The position numbers were made by a program, and so were the translations under genes. From an uncultured Candidatus Melainabacteria bacterium (GTDB lineage: Bacteria > Cyanobacteriota > Vampirovibrionia > Gastranaerophilales > Gastranaerophilaceae), in NCBI GenBank assembly GCA_934699705.1, contig CAKUXD010000030.1:1-22632 (forward strand): a stretch of DNA of 22,632 bases, written 5' to 3'. Positions 1 through 8,900 of the stretch are shown here, in pieces; within the stretch, counting starts at the first letter, position 1; every line of letters starts with the position of its first letter. The notes beneath the pieces were generated by a model. It saw only the letters and a list, made by a program, of their open reading frames with translations, searched no databases and had not been told where the DNA came from.

Positions 1-73
1 CGTATGAAGTTGCGCTATCACCTTTTGTAAACTGAATTATTAGAACTTTCCAGCCATGTCCCAATGCTCTCAT
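1..73 (-). pseudogene. Fragment resembling cob(I)yrinic acid a,c-diamide adenosyltransferase (CobA/CobO/BtuR family), cut by the window edge
   Basis: Read on the minus strand from position 73, the frame gives MRALGHGWKVLIIQFTKGD followed by SATSY and then leaves the window. This matches the segment just after the P-loop in ATP:corrinoid adenosyltransferases (RA-GHG-KV--VQF-KG), which load the adenosyl group in B12 synthesis. The Walker A motif that should lie some 15-20 residues earlier is absent: upstream in the same frame are NKTEKEVRICK and then a stop. The DNA at 73-89 is instead half of a terminator hairpin that occurs intact at 14591-14615. The gene is therefore either truncated at its 5' end or its start is joined to foreign sequence. 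An in-frame GTG at 91 and the ATG at 73 have no convincing ribosome binding site. The family call rests on about 25 residues. Confidence 0.45.
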
Positions 74-111
74 TGCTTTGCAAATCCGCACTTCTTTTTC
101 TGTTTTGTTTA

Positions 112-2076
112 TTATTTGTCTTTTTTGTTATCTGAAAACATATTATTGATAATATCTTTGTATCTATCAATAATTTTTCCGCGTTTAAGTTTGCCTGTTT
201 GGCTCAATAAGCCATTTTCCTGATTAAAATTATCCTCTAATATTTCAAAAGATTTAATTTTTTCAAAAGATTTTAAATTTGGTTTTGATTTAATATAATT
301 ATCAATTTCTTTTTTAATTAATTCCTTTAAATTAGGATTTTTAATAGTTAAATTTGCACCTTTGTTCATTTCTTTTAATGCAAGTTCACATTTTTTCAAC
401 GCTTCTTGAGTTGGAACAACAAGTGCGCACATGTTTGGTTCATCTTGACCTACAAGAACAATTTGCTCAATATAACTACTTTGTAAACACGCTTCTTCAA
501 TTGGCACAGGTTCTACATTTTCACCATTCGAAAGAACGATTGTTTCTTTTGAACGTCCAACAAGCACCAAGTGGTTATCATAAGTTAACCAGCCTAAATC
601 ACCTGTATTGAACCAGCCATACTTATCAACAACTTTTTTAGTTGCTTCGTCATCCTTGTGATATCCTTTCATAAGTTGTGGACCACGCGCAAGAACTACA
701 CCTTTTTGGAATGCTCCTAATTCGTATCCGCCATTCATATCTACAATTTTTATTTCTGTACCCATAACAGGTTTACCAACAGATGATAAGTAATTTTTAT
801 CATTGGCATGACGAAGCGTTAAAATAGGAGATGTTTCAGTTAAACCATAACCTACTCTTAAATTAATACCCAATGCATCATAAAATAATTCATCTTTTAA
901 TGATAATGAACTTCCGCCAGATAAAGCAAAACGGAAATTAAGCCCTGTTTTTGCTTTGATTTTTTCATAAACATTCTCCATAAAATATAGATGAATTGGT
1001 TTTATAAAAAATCTTACAAATCTATGATACAAATTAGTTCTTAAATGGTATCTGTTTTTCTTGTTTGTAATACGTTGTTCGCTGTACATTTTATGAATTT
1101 TATATTTGATACTCATTTTTACCGCAAAATCAAATATTTTATATTTAAGTTTTGATTTTTTCTTAATTCTTTGATAAATACCAAGTCTTAGAGCTTCCCA
1201 AATACGTGGAACAGTCATAAAAATATCTACTTGATATTTTCTCAAATCTTCTTTAAGTTTTGGTAGAGTTGTGAAATGTAGATATAAACCAGATGAGAAA
1301 AATAAAGACTGCATAAGCATTTCATAAGAATGCCAAACAGGAAGAATTTGTAAAGATTTTTCCCCAGCTCTAATATCTAATCCTTTTTTTACAGGAATCA
1401 TCTGCGATAAAACATTTTGATGAATAAGCATAACCCCTTTAGGGAAACCTGTTGTGCCAGAAGTATAAATCATCAAAGCATTGTCTTGTGGGGTCATTTC
1501 AGGTCTTTGGAAATTATAATCATTACCCAAATTTAAAAAATCTTCAAACATGTAAATAGGTTTGTTAATGTTTTCAGGCATAGAACCTTTTTGATCAAAT
1601 AAAACAACCACAAACAATAAATTATCGTTTTGATTTATGTAATCTGTTAAAGAATTTAATGATTTGTAATCACTTATTATAAGTGCTTTTGAGTCGGAAT
1701 GTTTTAAAATATAATCTAATTCTTCAGCCGGAGAAGAAACCCCTCTTAAAACAGAGCATGCTCCTGTTTGCATAATACCTTGATGACAAATAAAATGTAA
1801 ACCATTATTTTCAGAAAATAACGAAACAAAATCGCCTTTTTGAATACCTTGAGAGGCCAACGCTCTGCTAAAACGGTTTAATTTGTCAATAACATCATCA
1901 TAAGTAAGGCTTAATCCGTTATACTCATCTAAAATCGCAGGAGTTCCGCGGAAATTTTCAAGACTTTGCATAACGTATTCTGACCAAGATTTATACTTTA
2001 AAACAAAAGAATTAATTTCATCTAATTCATTATTAAGTTCAGTATTTATAGGTTTTTTAATCACAATATTAGTCAT
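112..2076 (-). CDS. Long-chain fatty acid-CoA ligase (AMP-forming)
   Basis: This 654-residue adenylate-forming enzyme should activate a fatty acid with ATP to acyl-AMP and transfer it to CoA. The adenylation motifs are in order: the P-loop YTSGTTGFPKG (204-214), GYGLTETSP (409-417), TGDLG (491-495) and the hinge region GRSKETIVLSNGENVEP (507-523). QTGKLKR near 626-632 holds the expected C-terminal catalytic lysine (K629). The length and the basic insert at about 300-380 fit the large ACSL/FadD15-like subgroup rather than short acetate-type ligases. There is no signal peptide, so it is cytosolic or peripheral to the membrane. The start is fixed by a strong GGAGG four bases before the ATG. The gene is divergent from the tRNA-Val transcript. 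No complete terminator follows the stop codon, only half a hairpin. The acyl chain length it uses cannot be read from the sequence. Confidence 0.93.
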   Translation of the reverse strand: MTNIVIKKPINTELNNELDEINSFVLKYKSWSEYVMQSLENFRGTPAILDEYNGLSLTYDDVIDKLNRFSRALASQGIQKGDFVSLFSENNGLHFICHQGIMQTGACSVLRGVSSPAEELDYILKHSDSKALIISDYKSLNSLTDYINQNDNLLFVVVLFDQKGSMPENINKPIYMFEDFLNLGNDYNFQRPEMTPQDNALMIYTSGTTGFPKGVMLIHQNVLSQMIPVKKGLDIRAGEKSLQILPVWHSYEMLMQSLFFSSGLYLHFTTLPKLKEDLRKYQVDIFMTVPRIWEALRLGIYQRIKKKSKLKYKIFDFAVKMSIKYKIHKMYSEQRITNKKNRYHLRTNLYHRFVRFFIKPIHLYFMENVYEKIKAKTGLNFRFALSGGSSLSLKDELFYDALGINLRVGYGLTETSPILTLRHANDKNYLSSVGKPVMGTEIKIVDMNGGYELGAFQKGVVLARGPQLMKGYHKDDEATKKVVDKYGWFNTGDLGWLTYDNHLVLVGRSKETIVLSNGENVEPVPIEEACLQSSYIEQIVLVGQDEPNMCALVVPTQEALKKCELALKEMNKGANLTIKNPNLKELIKKEIDNYIKSKPNLKSFEKIKSFEILEDNFNQENGLLSQTGKLKRGKIIDRYKDIINNMFSDNKKDK

Positions 2077-2169
2077 TCATACCTCCATAAAAAATAGTAG
2101 TAAATATATATTATCGTAATGAAAATAATAGCATAAATAAAAATTTTTGTATATTTTTTATTTAAGATA

Positions 2170-2198
2170 TTGACATAAAAAATTTTTTTATGTATATT
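2170..2198 (+). promoter_or_regulatory. Sigma70-type promoter for the tRNA-Val transcript
   Basis: A perfect -35 TTGACA (2170-2175), a 17-base spacer and a -10 TATATT (2193-2198) point rightwards. Transcription would begin near 2205, about 120 bases before the intact tRNA. The broken tRNA copy at 2229-2299 would therefore lie in the 5' leader of the precursor. Confidence 0.75.
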
Positions 2199-2228
2199 GA
2201 ATATATCGACAAGCACATTGATGCATGT

Positions 2229-2299
2229 TGCGGGCGTTTAGCTCAGTTGCCCAGCGGAGTTTACTTCGCGGTAGTTCAATTAAAGCTCTACCAACTGAG
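2229..2299 (+). repeat. 5' fragment of tRNA-Val plus an inverted copy of its D-arm
   Basis: Positions 2229-2249 are identical to 2322-2342, the 5' flank, acceptor strand and first half of the D-arm of the intact tRNA-Val. The match then stops. At 2285-2299 GCTCTACCAACTGAG is the exact reverse complement of the intact D-arm at 2335-2349. Within the fragment CTCAGTTG (2242-2249) can pair with CAACTGAG (2292-2299), and GCGGAG (2254-2259) with CTTCGC (2264-2269), giving a two-tier hairpin. It cannot be a working tRNA because the anticodon arm, T-arm and 3' acceptor strand are missing. Confidence 0.8.
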
Positions 2300-2324
2300 A
2301 TAAGAAAAATTTAATATATGGTGC

Positions 2325-2400
2325 GGGCGTTTAGCTCAGTTGGTAGAGCGCTTCCCTTACAAGGAAGATGTCGGGAGTTCGAGCCTCTCAACGCCCACCA
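2325..2400 (+). tRNA. tRNA-Val (anticodon TAC)
   Basis: A full 76-base cloverleaf with genome-encoded CCA. The acceptor strands GGGCGTT and AACGCCC pair over 7 bp, with discriminator A and CCA at 2398-2400. The D-arm is GCTCAGTTGGTAGAGC. The anticodon stem CTTCC/GGAAG closes the loop CTTACAA, giving anticodon TAC for GUA valine codons. The T-arm has the GTTCGAG loop sequence. A promoter lies upstream at 2170-2198 and a terminator directly follows. Confidence 0.95.
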
Positions 2401-2401
2401 T

Positions 2402-2440
2402 AAAAGACCAGATAACTGATGTTATCTGGTCTTTTATTTT
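2402..2440 (+). terminator. Rho-independent terminator of tRNA-Val
   Basis: A perfect 15-bp stem (2402-2416 with 2421-2435) with loop TGAT, followed by ATTTT, begins one base after the CCA of the tRNA. Confidence 0.85.
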
Positions 2441-2451
2441 GTGTTTTGAAA

Positions 2452-2559
2452 CGCGAGAACTCCACCAAACGCAGTTTGGTCAAAGGAGTTCGGCGCGAGT
2501 GAGCAGAGGGCGAAAACTTGAATATTTTGAAAAACAAAAATGTTTTGAAAAATATTCAA
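2452..2559. repeat. Two large inverted repeats in intergenic DNA
   Basis: The first hairpin spans 2452-2497: CGCG pairs with CGCG, GAACTCC (2457-2463) with GGAGTTC (2485-2491), and ACCAAAC (2464-2470) with GTTTGGT (2474-2480) around a GCA loop. The second spans 2518-2559: TTGAATATTTT pairs perfectly with AAAATATTCAA, and AAAACA with TGTTTT inside it. No coding frame here looks real. The role is unknown; it could be a non-autonomous element inserted between tRNA tails, or a structured RNA. Confidence 0.65.
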
Positions 2560-2590
2560 TTGAAGACCCGTTTAACGCGAACGAGCAAGA

Positions 2591-2868
2591 CGAGCCTCTC
2601 AACGCCCACCATTTAAAAAAGGAACTACGAAAGTGGTTCTTTTTTATTGAGGGGCATCTCACTTCCCGAAGTTTTGCTAAAGCAAAACGGGAGTTCTCTT
2701 CTCATTCAAAACCTGACATTTAGTCAGCTTTTGAACAAGAGCTCTTCTCAACGCCCACCATTTAAAAAAGGAACTACGAAAGTGGTTCTTTTTTATTGAG
2801 AGGTTTCTCACTTCCCGAGATTTTGCTTACGCAAAACGGAAGTTCTCTTCTCATTCAAAACCTGATAT
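2591..2868 (+). repeat. Two tandem units, each made of a tRNA-Val 3' tail, a terminator and hairpins
   Basis: Positions 2591-2611 repeat exactly the 3' T-arm strand, acceptor strand and CCA of tRNA-Val (2380-2400). Positions 2746-2760 repeat its last 15 bases. Each tail is followed by a nearly identical stretch of about 107 bp (2612-2718 and 2761-2867, period 149). It contains a GAACTAC-GAAA-GTGGTTC hairpin with a T-run (2615-2646 and 2764-2795) that looks like a terminator, and a hairpin around TTTTGC/GCAAAA. Between the units TTCAAAACCTGAC (2705-2717) pairs with 2723-2735. The tails cannot be tRNAs. This covers most of the gene-free interval 2401-2943. Confidence 0.8.
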
Positions 2869-2884
2869 CTTTAATTTTGAAAAC

Positions 2885-2912
2885 GCAGGAAAATTATAAA
2901 TAATTTTCCTGC
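2885..2912. terminator. Terminator-like hairpin between the tRNA region and the RTX gene
   Basis: A perfect 12-bp stem (2885-2896 with 2901-2912) has a TAAA loop. A T-rich tract follows on the plus strand (2913 onward). On the minus strand, where the giant RTX gene ends at 2944, the run of T is short (GTTTTC), so it is probably stronger rightwards but placed to serve both directions. Confidence 0.65.
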
Positions 2913-2943
2913 TTAATTTTATTTTTATTATTTTTTCTGTTTA

Positions 2944-5900
2944 TTATTGCCAATCAAGGTTACCATACAATTGAAGTAAAACAGCAATATCTGTTTGATT
3001 GCCACTTTGAAGTACAGCCTCTGTACTTGCATAATCTTTTGTATTCAACCACGATGTTACACTTTCTTTAATTTTATTAATTTCGTCTATGCCAAAGTGT
3101 GAACCATCATTTGAATTGATTTGTTCAATCAAACCTTTTGCAAAATAATTTTCAATTTGTACCAATTTATTTGTTGGTAAAGTTCCATTTTCTTCAAAAT
3201 CTGCCATAATTTCTTGAAGTTTTGAAATATCATACAAATACAAATCAGAACTATCTGCATCTGCAAATATATCAGTTTGTTTTGAAACATTAAAGAATAC
3301 GCCAACAGAAGCTTTACCTGCTTGAATATTAATTACATCAGATTTACCAGAACTATCAGAAATTTTTGTCGCACTTAAATTGATTTCATAAGTATCGTTG
3401 CCTTCGCCACCATAAGCTTCTGTATAATATCTGGAATTAGCATAAATTGTGTCGTCCCCAGCACCACCATACAAATAATCGTATTTTGAATTTATATCAC
3501 CATACAATTTATCGTTGCCATTATCTCCGTATAAGTAATTGCATTTTCCAGCGCCACTATATAAAACATCATCGCCATTTCCGCCATGAATTAAATCACT
3601 GCCTCCATTGCCTCGAATAGTATCGTTTCCAGCTCCACCATAAATGGTATCGTCATATTTTCCGCCTTCAATTAAATCATCTCCTGCGCCACCGTCAATA
3701 TATACAGAACCTTTATTATCTGAAATAATTTTATCGTTATAAATTGTACCCTCGGTTTTCTTCTTAGCCTCTGCATTAATGTTTATCATATTTTCATTCA
3801 ACAAATCTGATAATTTCGTTGTAATTTTATTGTTAGGATCTGTTGCATCTTTTGTAACAATGTATTTTACAGAAGAATTGTTTGTATATGAATCAATATA
3901 AACATAATCATAGTTATTTGTTCCGTAATTGATAATTACACTTCCTGATGCTTTATCATAAACAATTTTTAAATTATCTTTTGTCATATCTGCAAATTCA
4001 ATAGTGTCATTTCCACTTCCTGAATAAATGGTATCTCTACCATCGCCATCATTAAAGATAAATGTGTTATTACCATAATCTCCATATAAACGGTCATTAT
4101 CTAAACCGCCAATAATTGTATCATTACCCATGCCACCATGAATAATATCATTTCCAGTTCCACCGTAAAGTATATCGTTATCGCGACCACCGTCAATATA
4201 ATCGTTTCCAGCTCCGCCATAGATAGTATCATTACCATTTCCGCCAGAAATAGTATCAGCAAGAACTCCACCATAAATTATGTCGTTCATTACAGAACCA
4301 TCTAATTTATTTTTTCTAAATTCGTCGCCTCTCATTTCAATGTTTCCGATATCTTTGATATCAACAGACACTCTTTCACCATCTATTTTTGCAATAATTG
4401 TATTTACTGAGCAAATTCCATTGTAATATGAATAAATAGTTACAGAATCTACAAAACCTGTCGCTTGACCATAAGAAATAATTAAATTATTTCCGTCTTT
4501 AACAAATTTGAAATCTGTTTTTAAATCTAATGTTCCAAAATCTAAAATATCCTGACCTGTACCAGAAAAGATTACATCATTGCCATCACCAACTTTGAAA
4601 GAAAAAGTATTTATACCTGCATCGCCGTATAAGTAGTCGTTTCCTGTACCACCTTCAATATAATCATCACCATCGCCACCACGAATAGTATCATTTCCAG
4701 CTCCACCTAATAAAGAATCATCATCAACTCCGCCGTCTATGTAATCATTGCCGTCGCCACCAAGAATAGTATCTTTGCCATTATGACCGTATAATTTGTC
4801 ATTACCTGCACCGCCGTCTATGTAATCATGACCTTCTCCGCCAGAAATTATATCTGCAAAATATCCGCCAGTAATACTATCATTATATACTGTTCCAATT
4901 AAATAGTTACCTCGATTTTCAAATCCTTCTATTGTTACAAATTTGCCGTCGTTTAACAATAATTCGGATAATAATTTAGTATCATTTGGATTATTACCGA
5001 TTTGTATGTATTTTACAGAAGATATCATTTTAAAATAATTTACAACAACAACTTTGTCATAATCATTAGTTTCATTGTAATAAATTATCAAATTACCGTT
5101 AGAATTTGTAAACTTTAATTTATTAAAATCATTAATATCATCAAATACTAAAGTATCTACGCCTCTGCCAGAAAATACCACATCTTGTGCATCTTCATTT
5201 GAGAAGTGAATATAATTATTACCAGTATCACCATAAATTATGTCATCACCAGCACCACCATAAATAGTGTCATTACCGTTTCCACCATGAATTGTGTCGT
5301 TACCTTCACCGCCTCTTAATTCGTCATCATCGTTTCCACCGTCAATGTAATCATTTCCAGCTCCGCCGTAAATAGTATCGTTACCATTTTCACCAAATAA
5401 TCTATCATGTCCAGCTCCACCATAAATTACATCATTACCATTGCCACTATAAATTATATCGTTTCCGCCGAGATAATCATTTAAGTTAGTGCTATCGCCA
5501 TATAATGTATCATTGCCGTCATTACCGTAAATTATGTCATTGCCATAACCGCCGATAACAATATCATCACCTTTGCCTGCAGAAATATTATCAATATAAT
5601 TTCCACCAACAATACTATCATTAAAATCTGTTCCTACTATGCGATTGTATGCATATAAATTAGCAATAGATTTAATGGTTACAGGATATACTGTATTTGA
5701 TGAATCTTTGAATAAAATATTTCCATTATCAACTGAAATCGTATATTCATCTCCATTTTTGTCTATTATTTTTTCAAATGAAGTTATGCCTTTAAATCTA
5801 AAATAATTTGCAATTGTAACACTATTTGCATAATTACCTGTTGAATCTTTTGCGATTATTACAAGACTACCTAAAGAATCATTGAAAAATTCTAAATCAT

Positions 5901-8900
5901 TAAAACTTACATCTTCAAATTTTAAAGTATCTGAACCTGTTCCTGAATAAATAGTGTCATTTCCAGCGTTTATATTAAAAATAAATGTATTATTTCCAGC
6001 TTCGCCATATAATCTATCGTTGCCTTTTCCACCGATGATTGTATTATCGCCAATTCCGCAAAAAATTACATCATGACCAGCTCCGCCGTCAATATAATCA
6101 TTACCTTCACCAGCTCTGATTATATCGTTCATATCTCCACCAACAATATTATCGTTTAAGAAAGAGCCAATTAGAGTATTATTTCTTACTGGATTTCCCT
6201 GAATATCTATTTTTATATTATTGTTGTTTAAAATGTTGTTTTTAATATCACCAGTTGTTATAATTTCTTTTACTGATGAATATTTATTTATAAAATAACC
6301 TGAAATTGTAACTGAATCATCGGCATCGCCATAACCGATAACTAAATCATTACCAATTTTATAAAATTTTAAATCTGCAAATTCATCATTAATATTTAAA
6401 ATATCATAACTACGTCCTGAATATACCGTATCTTTGCCATCACCTGTATTAAATATTAAAGTATTTATGCCAGCTTCGCCATATAATCTATCGTTGCCTT
6501 TCCCACCGATAATTGTATCATCACCAATTCCGCCAAAAATTACATCATGTCCAACGCTTCCTTGAATTGAATCGTTACCTGTATAACCATATAATATTTG
6601 ACCATTTCCTGTTGCGATAATTTCATCATTTAATACAGTACCTCTGACAGCTTTAATATTTGATGATATTGTCGTTGCAACAACTGAATCATTATATAAA
6701 TCCTTTATGTTAAATGTGCCATCTTTAAACTCTGCAAGCATATTGATAACACCATTTGTATTGAAATAATTCCAAATTAAAACACTATCATTTGTTCCAT
6801 AACTAAAAACTAAATTGTTTAAATATCTTGAAATTACAACATCATCTTTATTTAGATTATTAAATTTTAATGTATCAGTACCGCTACCAATATAAACAGT
6901 ATCATTGCCATCGCCAATATTAAATTCGAAAGTATTATTTCCAGCTTCAGCATACAATCTATCATTACCTTTTCCACCGATGATTGTATTATCGCCAATT
7001 CCGCAAAAAATTACATCATCTCCTGCTCCACCGTCAATATAATCATTACCTTCACCAGCTATGATTATATCATTCATATTTCCGCCAACAATTTTGTCAT
7101 TTAAGAATGTCCCAATTATTGTATTATTTCGCATAGGATTAATAGCGTTAATATCTATATGAATATTATTGTTGTTTAAAATGGAATTTGTTCCATCATC
7201 AGTTACAATTTCTTTTACTGATGAATATTTATTTATAAAATAATTAAAAATATTAACAGAATTATCTCTACCACCGTTTTGATATGAAATGACTAAATCA
7301 TTACCTACTTTAGAAAATTTCAAATCATTAAAATTCAAGTCTTTAAAGTTTAAAATATCATATCCATATCCTGAATATACCGTATCATGTCCATCGTAAT
7401 CTGTTTCATTAAAATACATAGTATTCATGCCAGCATCGCCATATAATCTATCATTGCCATAGCCACCATAAATAGAATCATTTCCATAGCCACCATGAAT
7501 TACATCGTCATCGCTGTAAGTTCCAAAATTACCTGATGGAGTTTCGCTATCACCGTAAAGAACATCATCACCGTTTCCGCCATTTATTATGTCGTTTCCT
7601 TTACTACCGCTAATAGTATCATTTCCGTTTCCACCATTAAGAATATCATTAGAATATCCGCCAGTTATATCATTGTTCAAGAAAGTTCCAGTTATTCGAT
7701 TAGCATAACCTTTATAACCTTCTAATGCAATTGTAACTTCTTCTTGTAAAATATGTTCATTACCATTTTTATCTATAATTTTTTGAATAGAATTTCTTGG
7801 ACTTCTTAAATAGTTTGCAAGTGTAACAGTATCACCTGTATTAGTGTATTTAATGATTAAATCGTAACCTGAATTAATAAATTTCATATCTGCAAAATCT
7901 GCATCAGTGAAGTTTAAAATATCATATCCATATCCTGAATATACCGTATCATTACCATCGCCAGTTGCAAAATAGAAGTTATTTACACCAGCTTCGCCAT
8001 ATAATCTATCGTTGCCTGTTCCACCATAAATAGAATCATCACCTACACCACCATAAATAATGTCGTCATTTTCATCGCCATATAAAAGGTCATTTCCAGC
8101 TCCGCCAATAATTAAGTCGTTTCCTATACCACCATGAATTTCATCATCTCCATTGTCGCCGTATAATACATCATTGCCTTTTCCGCCATAAATTGTATCA
8201 TTGCCGTTTACACCACGTAAAATATCATCTAAATCACCACCAACAATAGTATCGTTATAATTACTACCTGTTAAATTATTTTTAACATCTGGTCTAACTA
8301 AAACACTCAATACTTTATCAGTCATATAGGTACTTAATTCACCAATTTTAATAATATCGTTATTGTGAGCGTCTTTACCTTCAACTGTTTTGATTGTTTT
8401 TACTGATACATTACCTCTATATCTGAAATAATCTTTTATTGTAACTGAATTATTTTCTTTTAAATCATAACTATTACCATATTTTATAATTAAATCGTTT
8501 CTATCTTGATAGAAAGATAAATCTTCATATTTAGTATTATCAAATACTAATGTATCTTTACCTTGACCAGAAATGATTGTGTCATTATTAAACAAGTGAG
8601 AATCTTTAGTTGGGTTATTTACAGCCTCAAAGTGAAATTCGTTTTCACCAGCTTCACCAAATAATAAATCACTTCCGTTTCCACCGTAAATAGTGTCATT
8701 ACCAGCTCCACCGTAAATGGTATCTCTATCATCTCCACCATATAAAACATCGTTTCCATTACCGCCATAGATTAAATCTTCTCTTTGGCCACCGATAATT
8801 GTATCGTTTCCATCACCACCATGGTAAATGTTATTTGTAAATTCTGGTACATTACCACCTATAATATAATCGTTATATTTTGTACCAGTTATATTATTTA

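Noticed and set aside
354..611. An 85-codon plus-strand frame opposite the acyl-CoA ligase
   Set aside because: It is a shadow of the ligase gene, whose motifs establish the coding strand.
2480..2662. A 60-codon open frame on the minus strand
   Set aside because: It lies across the hairpin and tRNA-tail repeats and has no start signals.
2340..2723. A 127-codon open frame on the plus strand
   Set aside because: It starts inside tRNA-Val and runs through terminators and repeats; it has no ribosome site and no protein-like composition.
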